From Rhizophagus clarus (Eukaryota; Glomeromycota; Glomeromycetes; Glomerales; Glomeraceae), in contig BLAL01000018.1 of NCBI GenBank assembly GCA_015698045.1, positions 310,001-374,000 on the forward strand: a stretch of 64,000 bases of DNA. Direction: 5' to 3'. The notes under the pieces were generated by a model that did not search any database, was not told where the DNA came from, and saw only the letters and a program-made list of their open reading frames with translations. Position 1 is the first letter of the stretch. Each line of letters opens with the position of its first letter. The translations under genes were made by a program, and so were the position numbers. Below, in pieces: positions 47,090 through 60,380 of this stretch.

Positions 47090-49223
47090 ATGAATATAAC
47101 TGGAGAACAATATATTCGTACGTTAGCTCAATATATTCGCTCCAATGAAAGGAGGTTAACGGCGACTAGTTCACCACAACCTACCTCAGTAGGTCATTTA
47201 TCTGGTCATAGAAGGTCTGATAGTGGAGGAAGTAGTTTTTCAATGTCGAACTTGTGGTCTTTTTCTACTGCACTAACAAGTTTGAAGCCATCAATTTCAA
47301 CAGCATCTACAACTCCGACTTCACCTCCAAGTTCAGTAGTTAATCCAAATAAAATTCTGGTAACTCTCGATCCTCATCATTTATATTATTTATTAGCCAA
47401 GTTCAGTGATTTAGGACTTGATGTTGGCATTTTCGAAGCTATTGCTGATTTCAAGCGAGGTGATGGTGATATTCTTGATATTGATATTAAAGATCTAGAA
47501 ACATCATCAATTACATCCTCGAATTCTATTAGCTCAATGTCTTCCGCAATGTCTTCTCTTTCATTATTTTCGGGTTGGCAAGGATGGTATTCTGCCGCTC
47601 TAAAAAATGAGACTGTTCCAATAAATATGGAAATACAATACATTTATCGTTCATTTACAAAGCTTACCGGTCTAAAGCTTGCAATTCTTACTCAAAAAAG
47701 AATAGACGGTTTTGAAAATTGGCCAATGGGCGCAATGTTATCATTGACCTTTTTTAAGCATTTGACACATTTGGAAATTCATGGGTTATCGCCAAAGATG
47801 TTTGATGGATGGGATATTTTACAAGAGAAATTAGAATATATATCTTTACGACAAAGTTCAATCGATGACGTTTATGAGTTATTTGTTGACGCAGTGATTG
47901 ATAGTATGAAAAGACGAAAATCAAAAGACAATGAAAACAACGATCAAGTTAACAAAGAACCTCAAGAATGGGTCGAACAACGAAAATCTGGTGGTTATTT
48001 ACCGGATAGTATTTTACCACAAAGAATTTGGTCAAATCTTAAACAGGTTGATCTTTCTGATAATTCACTTACTTTCGTTGCTAACGAACCGTTAGCATAC
48101 ATTAATAAAGTCAATAATTTAGATTTATCCCAAAATTTACTTCTTGCTATTCCTTCCGGTTTATCTCAATTATATAACTTGCAAAATTTAAATCTTAGTA
48201 ATAATATGATCGAATCTGTAACGGGAATCTATACAACACTTGGTAATATTACCAAATTGGATTTAAGAAATAATCGTATTGAGAATTTGTGTGGTCTTGA
48301 ACGATTATGGTCGTTAGAATATATAGACATTAGGGATAATAGATTATTGGATTGGGCTGAAGTTGGTCGTATGGTGGAGCTTCAAGAAATAAGACAGATT
48401 TACGTTGAAGGAAATCCTTTTGTGAAACTTCAGGTTAGTAAAGGCTCCATTAACAAGTTATTATATGACAAGTGAAAATGTATTAACTCGTTATATATTC
48501 TTTATATGGAATTTTTAGCCTAATTATCGAGTAAGCATATTTTCTGTTTATCGTGAAAATAATAAGGAGATTATCTTGGATGGATCAGGTCCTAGTTTTG
48601 GCGAACGTCGTCAAATTGGGTCTCCAAAAGCTTCACCTTCAAATCAAAAAGTTCCCGTGGCTATTCTAAGTAGTGATTCTCTTTTATCTAACCCTGTAAT
48701 ATCACCAAATGAGCAAACAACAATAGTTCCCATATTAAAAACAAAAAAGAGTCGTAAATTTCACAAAAGAGTTGTTAATTTGGACGGAGGTGACAGTGAA
48801 TCAGATACTGGATCTGACGTAGCAAGTGTTAAGTCAAAATCTAGCAAAGATAAAAAAAAGAAGAAAGACAAAAAATCAGCCAAAACTGAACCTATTCCGA
48901 TCAAACATCGTCTTGTTGAGGTTGAAAAGGCGGTCGCTGCAGAAAATGACATAAATTCACGCCTTCGCAAAAAGAAGTCAGATTCAAATGAAGAATTTTC
49001 ACCAAAACTTAGACCATCCACTCCTATATCTCCTGCCATTGATGAGATAGTTTTGTCGCCAGGGGAAGATTATAGACGCAAGATAGAAGAATTGCGAAAC
49101 GAAGGTGGTTCAGCCTGGTTAAGGGTATTAAGCGAAATGGAATACTCTAAAGGTGGTGCAGATAGATTAAGAGAACCTCCGAAAATGAAAGCAATAGTAG
49201 ATCAAGTTATGAATAAAAGTTAA
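47090..49223 (+). CDS. Leucine-rich-repeat protein, STK11IP-like
   Basis: Exons 47090-48433 and 48519-49223, 2049 nt, 682 residues. The N-terminus MNITGEQYIRTLAQYIRSNE leads into a Ser/Thr-rich linker (to about residue 85), then VTLDPHHLYYLLAKFSDLGL and WQGWYSAALKNETV. Five to six LRRs lie at about residues 320-440 (LKQVDLSDNSL, VNNLDLSQNLL, LQNLNLSNNMI, ITKLDLRNNRI, LEYIDIRDNRL), capped by VEGNPF. Downstream are SIFSVYRENNKEIILDGSGP and a Lys/Ser-rich low-complexity region (SKSSKDKKKKKDKKSAK). This layout fits the LRR/STK11-interacting-protein group of fungal proteins; the name is tentative. Function is unknown. Confidence 0.75.
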
Positions 49224-52091
49224 AGTTGAACCCTACAAAGGAGAAGAGAAGTAATGTTGATTCTATTGTTACTGTATATTACATGACTTGTGCTAATTAT
49301 TTAATATATCAACTTTTCAGTCAAATTTCCTTATTTATTATTTTGGATATGATGTATTTGTATTTTTATTTAAATTACTTCGTGTTTGATTATGTTAACT
49401 ATAATTTTTATTGATCATTGTTTTTTTTTATTAACATGCAATATATTTTCAATCATTTATTTTTTTTTTTTTTGTTTAAATAGTTGCATTCATATTTTAA
49501 GTATTTTATATGTTATTTTGAAACATGAAATTTCATACTTAAAAACATTTCTTATCAATTTATTACTTTAAAAACTATATATATACTTTTTTTAAAAAAA
49601 ATAAAATTATTATTTGTGTATAGAAATAACCAGCAGTTATAATTATCAGTATAATTTTCCTTTCAGAATCTTATTGTATAAATTTGCATCTCAAATAGTG
49701 ATATTACCAAGGTGATTTCACAGGTATAATATTAAAACAATTTAATAATTTTTATTGCCATTTATGTGACTAATATTGATATGATGCAATTTATTATCAT
49801 GTGATTTATATTTATTACAGTAAAGATGTATATATGTATATAGGAAGCAGTAATATTTGTTAAAATTAAATAAACCTTTAGAAAAACTTTAAAAAAGTTA
49901 AAATTTTACTATCTTAAAAGTTATTTTACTGGTTTTATGGGCTTTTAATTCTAAAGTTTTAGTAATAAAAAATTTTTTATTTAGATTCTTTTTTTTTAAA
50001 CTTCATATATTACTTTAAATATTCATATATTTAAGATTTAAAAAATCAATTGCTTAAATAAAAAAAAAAAGAATTAAAACATTAAAAATGGTTTATTAAA
50101 ATTATTCAAAAAAAATATGAATCTACCCTTATAATTCTATTAAATTTATATGTATTTAAAGAAACAATCATCTAAAAAAAGTTAAAATCTGAAATATTAG
50201 TTAAACATTTTATTAAAAGAAATAAATTAAAAATAAAATCTTAAATTTTCTTATTAAAAGTTTATGTATTTAAAAAGTCTATTATTTAAAAAAAAAATTA
50301 GAATCCAAATATTAATAAAATATTTTGTTAAAAGTAATCAAAAAAATTCTTTTTCTATATTAAAATTTATATTTAAACTTTAAAAAAATTATAAATAAAA
50401 GTATAAGCAAAAAGATAAAAAAATATAAAAAAAAAAAGAGAAATAAATAAAACAAATGAAAAAATAAAAAATAAAAATAAAAAATAAACTGATCTTTTAA
50501 TATTAATTTATAATGTTATTATCTACTAATTTATGATATTAATAAATTATAAAATTTATCAGATAATATTACCTGAATTATATTAATTATATAAAAATTA
50601 TTAGATTAAACTATTTTGACAAAAAATAAATAAATTACCTTAAATATAAATTAATTATAAATATACTGTATATATATTTTTTATTTTTATATATCTTTTT
50701 ATATATATATAAAATAAAATTTTTTAAAAAAAATAAGCAAGCAAAAATATTCAATTTCTTTTTTTTTTAAAAATTTTAATTTTAATTAATTATTTTTTAA
50801 TTATATTTTACTATTTTTTTTTTTATTATAATAATATTTATATAATAATTTTTTATATAATAAATCTAAAATTTAAATTAATCTATTCATATGATATAAT
50901 TTACTTATATATGTAAAATAATATATATATAGAATCTTTATAGATAATAAATAATTTATTAGTGAATTATATTAGATTACAGAATAATTATTTTAAATTT
51001 ATAATAACTTAAATAAATCTATAAATATATTATGAAAAAAAATAAGTTTCACATAATAATAATATATCATTAAACTTTAAATATTATATGTTTAATAAAT
51101 TTATATATAATTTTATTAATTAAAATATAATAATAAATTATATAATTAGTTATTAATATTATTGTATTTTATTAATATATTTCTTATTAATATATTTTAA
51201 TTAATTATAATTTTTATATTTTAATACATATCTTTATATTAATTATATTATATATTTATATAAATAAAGTAGATATTATTACTAGTATTATAAATGCAAA
51301 ATTATAAATATAAAAATTTATAATAATCCTTTTAACTAGTTTTAATAATATATTTCTATTATTAATATTAAATTTTTATTCATTTTACTTTAAAAATTTA
51401 TTTTATTTATTATTTATATAAATCTTTATAAAATCAAAGTTATATCAAAATATTATAGCATTTGACTTATTTTTTTTTATTTTTTTATAAAATTTTAGAT
51501 GGTTAATAATTTAAGTTATTTTAATATATAAAATAAATAATCTAAATATTATAAATAAAAAATTTTTTTTAAGTAATCAAATATTTAAAAATGCATTTAA
51601 AATGTTTATTGAAATACTTTTTAATTAAAATAGTATAAAGCTTAAAAATTATTATTAGTTAATCAAATTAATTAAAAATACTGTAATTATTAAATTATTA
51701 ATTTTTCTTGTAATATAATAATATTAGTTTATAATTTTGAATTTAATAATAAAATCCAATTTGTAAAAATACTAGTAAGCTGATATTGGTATATATTTTT
51801 TAAAGTACTAATATATTATTTTATTTACTAATAAATATTAGTATTATTTTATATAAACTAAATTTATATTATTAATACAAATAATATATTTTAAAATATT
51901 AAAGATATCTATACTTTAATTTATATATTTTAATATTTCTTTTAATAAGTAACTAATTATTAAGCTATTATTCTGCAATAGATAATATATGTAGTCTAAC
52001 ATATATACATATAATTCAGTATTCTAAACATTATAATAATACATATATAAATCAATAGTCTAAATGTTATAATTATATATAATAATTATTA
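49224..52091. other. Very AT-rich gene desert
   Basis: About 2.9 kb of near-pure A/T sequence with many homopolymer runs. No ORF with balanced composition, no RNA gene and no structured repeat seen. Any short ORFs are low-complexity. Confidence 0.5.
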
Positions 52092-52306
52092 CTGTATAAC
52101 ACTGCATAAGGTATCCTAGATATATATCAATTTTACCAATTTAAAAATTGAATTATACCCAGAAGTATTTTATATAGAATATGGAAAAATTGATCAGAAT
52201 TAGCTGAATTTTTGCCAGAATTAAGATTTTTTAACCATATATCATACCTGGGTATATTATCATAAGGGTATGTGAAAAAGGGGATCCCTTATGTAGTGCT
52301 ATACAG
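52092..52306. mobile_element. 215-bp TA-flanked MITE
   Basis: The left end CTGTATAACACTGCATAAGG and right end (reverse complement) CTGTATAGCACTACATAAGG differ at two positions. TA flanks both sides (52090-52091, 52307-52308), as for Tc1/mariner-type insertion. An inner pair TATACCCAG / CTGGGTATA lies about 95 bp apart. A TTTTTGCCAGAATTA motif sits in the interior. No ORF. Confidence 0.7.
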
Positions 52307-52850
52307 TATATTAAAAATATTTAAGATAATATACATTGTAAGATTATAAAATATAAAAGAAGTAAGAATATTATAAAATTTGATTAAAATAATTTAAATT
52401 AATATACAAAAATATACTTATTTATTTACAAATAAGTATTTTTAATAATTTTTAATTTTTTAATTTAATTTAAAAAAAGCATATAGTTACATAATTTTTA
52501 ATATGACTATTATGATACAAAAAGTTAAAGTATTTGTAAAAAAAATTTTCAAATAATTATGTATTTTTATAAAAGAAAAGTATGTAAAAGTTATTAAAAA
52601 AAATTAAACTTATTATATACAGTATATAACAAAAAAAGTTGTGGTTGATAAAATAATATAGATTTGCAAAATAAATATAAAAATAGATTTATATAAATCA
52701 TTTGAGAATATTAATTTAATATTTCTACATTTAGAAAAATTATGTTTTATAAATAAAATGTTTTATCCTAATTTTTTTATTATCATTTTGCAAAAATAAT
52801 TAACATAAAATTTAAAACCCAAAGACAAACAATTCAATATTACTGGTTTA

Positions 52851-53723
52851 ATGGCAAGAGAAATACATGAAAAAATTAGAATTCACATTCATACTATTGA
52901 ATATAATCTTAAAAAACTTAGGGAAACAGATAAGGTTGATCATATACGTAAAAATAGATAGAAAACTAAGTTTATACAAATAATATTATGGGCTATTGGA
53001 TAGCATGTACACAAAAATACTGCTATTTCAACCTACCAACTTGCGGTTAAAATATAAAATACCCAAAATGTTTTTACTTCATATGAAAAAAAAAGTGATA
53101 TGAAAATTCTGTACCAATAGCAACTTTAATGCTCACAAGACAGTATATTAAAATGTGAAAAAAGTAGGTAAAAGAATATTTAAATGATAATTGGAATCAG
53201 ACAATATTTACAGATAAGATAGCATTTGATTTTTTTAAAAATAAAATCAAAAGATGGCATAAAAATGATAAAAAACCTATCTGAAGGTTACCAAAATCCT
53301 GTCAAAAAGTAATAGCATGGGGTGAAATTTCAAAAAAAGGAAAACCACCCTTATTTTACTTTACTAACATTATGGATGGGCTATTTTATGTAAGTATGCA
53401 GAACTAACTTCTATCTATTACACAAAACATGTATGGAAAAAAATAATGTCTGCAACAGGATAATGATCCAAAGTACACATTATATGTTGCTAAGAAGTTC
53501 ATTGCTGAAAATTTAATCTGTGTAATTGATTGGCTATCCAACAGTCTGGATTTTAATCCTATTGAACAATCATTAAAAATAATGTTAAAAAACAGATGCC
53601 TCAAAATATTAATGAATTAATTGGAATGCAATCCCTTAATCAATAGTGAATAATTTGATTAGATCAATGAAAACAAGATGTGAAATAGTTTTAGAAAAAA
53701 AGTGGGATAGAATTTCATATTAA
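52851..53723 (+). pseudogene. Tc1-like DD34E transposase pseudogene
   Basis: It starts at ATG 52851 (MAREIHEKIRIHIHTIEYNL), with HTH-like segments, then WNQTIFTDKIAFDFF (first Asp), VIAWGEISKKGKPPLFYF, LQQDNDPKYTLYVAKKF (second Asp) and DWLSNSLDFNPIE (final acidic residue, DD34E pattern). It ends VLEKKWDRISY (stop 53721). At least six in-frame stops and a frameshift near 53100 break it; several stand where Gln or Trp is usual (for example PIxRLP). Terminal repeats could not be found. Confidence 0.75.
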
Positions 53724-55440
53724 ATTTTTTATTATTAATAAAGGAAATAATCAGCTTTTAAATGAATCTAATTTCATTAAATGTGAACATGTAGTTTTTG
53801 AAATATATAGATTTTTTCTCATCACAATTTTTTTTGTTACACATTCAGTTGTATATTTAAAATTTTTTAATATAGTAAAACTTTATTAAAAACAGTTTAT
53901 TTTTATTATTAAAATTTTCATAAAGAGATTTTTTTTGAAACTTTTTTTAATATTTTTTTTAAAATATAATATTTAAAACTAAATAAAAACTTTATTTTAT
54001 AAATTTCTAAATAATAAAATGCAAAAAATTAACTTATTTTTTTTAATATTTAACAATTTTTATAATGTTATACTTAGATGTTAAAGTATTAAACTATACA
54101 AAAAATCATTGTATCAATCATTTTTATAATATAAATCATATAATTACATGCTTTTCTTAAACTCTTTAAAAAGTTTTTTTAAATAAATTATAATTCTAAA
54201 AAAATTTTGAATAAAACCAAATATCTTTTATTTCTTGATAAAATGAATCTAATATTAATAAAATTATATTTTTATTATTAATATTAATTGAATTATTACT
54301 AAAAATACATTTTATTATATATTACTTATAAGTTAAATAAGAAATATTCAGAATTCTTTTTAAATATTAAATAATTAAATTATAGATCTTACTTGAATTT
54401 AATTTAAGAATACTAAAAATTTCAATAGCAACTAGTACTAAAAGGATAGAGTAATCTTTATTAATTATAGTAATATAATATTATTAAAATATTATAAAGA
54501 TGGATATTAGAGAAATGATTATAATTTTAATGGGTTGCATTTGTATCTTTAGATAAATGGATATAATAATTAAGGATTTTTTATATGTATTATTATATAT
54601 ATATTTAAAATAACTCTTTAATAAGACTACATATTTTCATTAAAAAAAAAAAGAAATAATTACATATTTTTACAATTTTTTGCAACCTTTCTTTTTTTCA
54701 AGTATTAAAATAGTAATATGCAAATTAAGATTTTGACATTAATAAATATATTACAGTGCTAATAACAATAAGATAATGACTAATGAAAATCAAGATATAT
54801 TAACTAAATCTATTACTACTAGTACTGAATTATTCTACAGATTATAATAATATAAATTTAATATTTTAGATAGATTTAACAATAAGAAGTAAGAAAGTAA
54901 AGCACAAGATTATGTAAGTATTTGGTATTATTAGCAAATATAACAGAAGATGAACTGTAAAAATATACCAAAACTAAACTTTTTCAATAGTCTTCTCATG
55001 TATTTAAACTTAATGCTATTTGCTTGCAAAAGATTTAATTACATATGTTTCCACTTCAGCTAATTTGGTAATATTATTAATAAGATATAAATATAAATTA
55101 ACCTCATTTTCACTTAATTTACTATTAGGCTTTTCAGAAAGACTTTAAACAATATTATCAAGTAATAATGTTGTAGCTATATATATTTTTTTTTGTAAAA
55201 ATTAGTTTAAAAAAAAAAAATGGTTTTTTTTCATATATAATATGAACTGATTATTGCACGGATTGAATTTAATCAGTTACATTTCTGTGGATTTTTATAA
55301 AATCACAAAAAAAAAGTCCAATTAAAAAAAAAATAGTTAGTTTAGAAGATTAATTTCTAAGTGTGTATATATATATAGATAGATAGATTCAAAGTGTTTT
55401 GAACTTACTGTTTACTTGGATTCTGATGCCAAAATCTAAA
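53724..55440. other. AT-rich intergenic
   Basis: AT-rich sequence with long A and T runs. No recognised feature. Confidence 0.45.
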
Positions 55441-56207
55441 GCCGTTAAAAGCTGAAAAGAATCACTTAAAAACCAGAAGCCTTGTCAAAGTCGGTTGATG
55501 ATCGATAATGGCGTCATGATAATTTGTTGAATCACGTGATAGGAGGAAATATCCGTTACGGACAACTGCAAGTTAAAAGCACATTATTTCATTATCATCA
55601 ATATAGATCAAATTGAAATTCCCTTATTAGTTTGATAAAAGCAGAATTTTGCATGCTTATTATATGTACCATTTTTTTTTCCGTTTAAAGAGTTCAATAA
55701 AAAACGATTGTTTTACTGACGGAAGCTTGATTGGTTACAAATATGAATTCGGCTTCGGACCATTTACTTGCCGAAAATAGTAAATCCGTCATTTTATGGT
55801 AATCATTGTAATAATGATGAACACCATTTTAATCTGATGATTATATAATGACACACTTACCATTGATACCATTTATATCCTTTATAAGATTGATAGGATT
55901 AGGATTTCCGAACATGCCAGAATGTAAAAAAGGGCAATTGGCTTCGGAATATTAAAAATTTTTATCACAGCATGGCCCGATGACTCACTGAGCTCGTGAC
56001 TTATTCAAGTATATCACTTTCCCACATTAATATTTATTTTAAAAAAAAATTTTATGCAGAATGTCAAACATATTAAGTTTAGTGTTATTTATTCTCCGTG
56101 TCGTAAATGAATATAAATTGAAAGTTTTTTTTTTTTTAAAAAAAAAAAAATACAAAACTTTTTCTCCTTTTTTTTTATATAAAAACTTTCATAACACATA
56201 ATTAATA
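55441..56207. promoter_or_regulatory. Upstream region of TMEM41-like gene
   Basis: Composition becomes more balanced than the flanking desert. It contains the TCACGTGA octamer at 55532-55539 and a short exon-like ORF at 55742-55801 (MNSASDHLLAENSKS), followed by a donor-like GTAATC. It is not joined to the downstream gene here because MTEVTPLLG at 56208 looks like a natural N-terminus. Confidence 0.35.
55532..55539. promoter_or_regulatory. TCACGTGA E-box upstream of TMEM41-like gene
   Basis: Third perfect octamer near a host gene, 670 bp before the start codon. Possible bHLH site; distance makes function uncertain. Confidence 0.3.
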
Positions 56208-57346
56208 ATGACAGAAGTTACACCGCTATTAGGAAATAACAATGGTTCCGTAACATCTAAAACATACAATTCAGTTATATTAGATTTAAATTATCGATTA
56301 TTATTATTTTATAATAATAATGATAGAAAATGGAACTCATTGAAAGCAATTCTTCGACTTTTATTAGTATTTTTAGTGTCTACTTTCATAGTATATCTAA
56401 CACTAAAAATATGTCTACCACCACTGAACGAGTAAATATTTTTAATTTTTTTTCTTTGTCCCATATTTAAAAAAGAATTTAAATTTAAATTTTTCTAATT
56501 AATTTAAGAGAGCAAAAAAAATTAATACGTTTGCCAAGTGGAATAGAAGATTTGCAATTGTTAAACAAAGTATTAGAACAATATATGGATCAATATTATT
56601 ATAGTGTAATGATCGTTTATGTGATTATATATATCTAGTAAGTAGTTAGAATTGTTTTTTTTTTTTTAACATAATGACTAATTTTTTTTATAAGTTTGCA
56701 GACATTTTCTATACCCGGTAGTATGTGGTTATCGATATTGGGTGGTGCTTTGTTCAGTCTCGTTATAGCTCTCTTCTTAGTTTGTCTTGTATGTACATTT
56801 TATGACTTAACAAATTCTTGTGTTTCATTTTCTAATAAAAAATTTTTCCAATTTTTTTTGTAGTGTTCAGCAATTGGAGCATCTAATTGTTATTTATTAT
56901 CTCATAAATTTGGAAAATCATTTGTAAAAGATAAATTCTCCGACAAGTTAGATAGATGGGCGGAAAAATTACACTCACACTCGCAAAATTTATTTAATTA
57001 CATAATTGTACTTCGCTTATCCCCATTTCCGCCTAATTGGTTTGCTAACATAGCAGCTCCACACGTTGGGGTTCCTTTAAAAATATTTTTTATTGGAACA
57101 TTTTTTGGTGTTGCTGCACCTTCTTTAATCCATGTACAAGCTGGTTCAACTATTGAACACTTAACAAACGCTTCCGATTTTAAAATATTTTCATTTACCA
57201 ATGTTTTGGCTTTAATATTAATTGCTCTTGCTGCTCTATTACCTGTTTGGATTAGAAGAAGGTTTGAAAAGGCTGAAAATGAATTAAATGATGGAAATAA
57301 TCAGGTCGAAAATAATAATAATCCACCAGTCGCTCAGATTGTGTAG
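56208..57346 (+). CDS. TMEM41: TMEM41-like VTT-domain membrane protein
   Basis: Member of the DedA/VTT family (TMEM41A/B, VMP1), ER membrane lipid scramblases needed for autophagy and lipid droplets. Exons 56208-56431, 56509-56637, 56695-56788, 56864-57346, 930 nt, 309 residues. Start MTEVTPLLGNNNGS, first helix LLLVFLVSTFIVYLTL, then EEQKKLIRLPSGIEDLQ and LQTFSIPGSMWLSILGGALF. The VTT core follows: CSAIGASNCYLLSHKFGK, LFNYIIVLRLSPFPPNWFAN, PLKIFFIGTFFGVAAPSLIH and VQAGSTIEHL. The C-terminal helix is followed by an Asn-rich tail. The motif order matches TMEM41B rather than VMP1. It stands alone between TE-rich blocks. Confidence 0.92.
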
Positions 57347-57795
57347 AAGTATATAATTGCATAATTGCATAAAATAATTTTTTTTTTTTTGTAATTTTAG
57401 TTTATTACCCAAATTAGAAAAACCCGTTTCCTTATATAATTTTTTAATTAATGTATACCTGGACACATATTGTATGCACTGAATTGCAAGTAATTTGTGT
57501 TCACAAACTTGTATATTTAGTCAATATATTTATTGGTTTTACTCCAATTTTAATAAAATTGATATATACAGGAAATACAGCAATCTATATATTTTGCATC
57601 TAATCAATATATAATAAAAAAAAATTTTTATACAGCTAACTTTTAATATATAGTCAAACTGTTATATAAAAAATATATTACTATATTGAATTATTAATTA
57701 TTATATAGTATATAGGTAAATACTATATAGGCCAAGTCTAATTATTATATACTGTTATTTAAACTTCAAATGGCTAATAAAAAATATAATTTTTT
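57347..57795. other. AT-rich intergenic
   Basis: 3' flank of the TMEM41-like gene, AT-rich. Nothing recognised. Confidence 0.4.
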
Positions 57796-58040
57796 AAAGG
57801 GTTTTGTTTTTTTCCGCACCTGCGATACATCACACCCTGAACACTCTGGGCAAAATTACGGTAATGCCGGGCAAAATTAAACATGTGACATTTAAATAGG
57901 GGCGTGAAAAATAGATTTTTTACAACTGAAAAAATTCTGTCTCCAGAATACATATAAAAAAATGAAAAGAGAATGGGTGTGACACAGGTGACAAAAAAGG
58001 GTGCGATGCATCGCAGGTGCGGAAAATTATTAAACCCTTT
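57796..58040. mobile_element. 245-bp MITE with long GC-rich ends
   Basis: The left end AAAGGGTTTTG followed by TTTTCCGCACCTGCGATAC is matched by the right end (reverse complement) AAAGGGTTTAATAATTTTCC then GCACCTGCGATGCATCGCAC. Identity extends over about 45 bp. These ends are GC-rich islands in an AT-rich region. Target duplication is unclear because both flanks are T/A runs. No ORF. Confidence 0.65.
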
Positions 58041-58519
58041 TTTAAATTTATTTTTCAATATAAAATTCTTGATCTTTACTATAATTAATTATATCTAATA
58101 TTTATTATCAGTCACCGGAAATGTCACATGCAGATCATTTTCATATTAAAATTATCTTGCGTAACATCAATCGCATTATTCATTTAGTAGTTAACATTAA
58201 ATTTTTTAATGTACTACACTTATACAAATTAAGAAATTGATAGATTATCATGTGTTCTATCAATTTCTATTCTTACTTTCTGATCTTGAATAATAAAATT
58301 TTTTTTTATAATGTACGAAAAACTCTCCTTAAAAACACACTTTTTTCAAGATTGAAGTTGAGAAATAAAAAAATATGCAGTTTTAAAAGTAAAAATATAT
58401 GTAATTTTACGAGTAGAAAATGTTTTTCTAAGCTTGTAATAGCGGTTATTCAGGTAGTTTTTGTATAAAACATGAAAAACTAATAAAAACACATTATTTT
58501 TAAATATACATAAATTTTT
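58041..58519. other. AT-rich spacer
   Basis: Between the MITE and the tandem array; no credible gene. Confidence 0.4.
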
Positions 58520-59180
58520 AGAACGAAATTTCATCACCTTGATCAAAGTAAAGTACCTTTTATTGCTTAAGTAAAGTTGTTTAGCAAAATCCAAAATACT
58601 TGGATCTTAAATTTTATAAATATAGGTATAATATTTGAAAAAAAACTCGCGTTTTTATAATGGAACTGACAACTAAATCTATTTTACATATTTAGAGCGT
58701 AATTTTGATACATTGACAAAATGAAATTGCTTACTGCGGCTTAAGTTATGTTGTTCAGAAGTGTCAAATATATTTATATTATAAATTTTTTAAGTATATA
58801 ATAAACATTCATAGAGTAATATATATTTTACAAAACTGCACTAATTTTCAATTTCTAAATTTTTTTACATCTGTTTAGTGACTTCAGAGCGTAATTTCAA
58901 TACTTTGATCAAAGTAAACTACATTTTGTTGCTTAAGTAGAGTTGTTTAGGCAGGTTAGATCTATTCGTATCTTAAATTTTATAATACTATGATTAATAT
59001 ATATGGAGAAATTGACGTTTATATTTTCTCACTCATTTAGAAATTTTAGAGCATAATTTCAACACTTTGGTCAAAGTAAATTGCCTTTTATTGCTTAAGT
59101 AATATTGTTCAGGAGGGTCTAAATTACTTGTATATCAAATTTTATAATGCGATGATTAATACATATGGGGGAATTAGCAT
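58520..59180. repeat. Tandem array of about 160-190-bp units
   Basis: Four degenerate units start at about 58520, 58694, 58886 and 59048. Shared core: AGAGCGTAATTTCAATACTT, then TGATCAAAGTAAA, then TTTTATTGCTTAAGTA and AGTTGTTCAG, followed by a diverged ATCAAATTTTATAATG stretch. Related copies in inverted orientation occur at 63345-63600. Confidence 0.7.
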
Positions 59181-59399
59181 TTTTTGTAACGGTATTAATT
59201 TCTGATCTTTAATTTTTTATTATTTTAATAAAGAAAATAGACTATTTTTAAATAAAGATTCAAGTTGAATAATAAAGATTAAATGGGAATTTTTTTTTAT
59301 AAAATCGTAAAGGCACTTAATAAGTTTATATTTTTGCTTTTAAATTAAAGTACTATATTATATAAATGTAATGCTATATTTGATCTGTATTTTTTCAAT

Positions 59400-59530
59400 T
59401 TTAACTTAATTTAGGCCGAAATTACGAGGTTGGCCAGAATTAGCAAAATTTTGGCCAGAATTATGAATTATTGATCAGCAAATTTAACCAGACTTAATTA
59501 ATTTTGGCCAACTTTAATTATATACATGCG
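59400..59530. repeat. TTTTGGCCAGAATTA repeat cluster
   Basis: At least four copies of [T/G]GGCCAGAATTA or its reverse complement, with variants, lie at 59414-59515. The same degenerate motif occurs inside three MITEs in this window (540-620, 21670-21825, 52185-52235). Confidence 0.55.
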
Positions 59531-59699
59531 CTATACATTTAAAGAGGATACTGTGCCACAAATTTTTTTTTGCTAACCTTAATAAAAAAAATTTGCCTTC
59601 TTTTTTTGTGACATTTCCAGTAACTGTTATATTTTTGATTATACTTAATTATACTTAATAATATTGTAAACCTAGTATTTATAAAAGTCAGATAACTTT

Positions 59700-60380
<681 letters not shown>

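Noticed and set aside
48761..49039. Minus-strand ORF within the LRR gene
   Set aside because: Antisense shadow of the Lys/Ser-rich region of exon 2.
22928..49223. A biosynthetic or defence gene cluster in the gene-rich core
   Set aside because: The genes are unrelated housekeeping functions, without synthases, transporters or regulators that would form a cluster.
57774..58058. 94-codon minus-strand ORF
   Set aside because: It coincides with the MITE at 57796-58040 and has no coding support.
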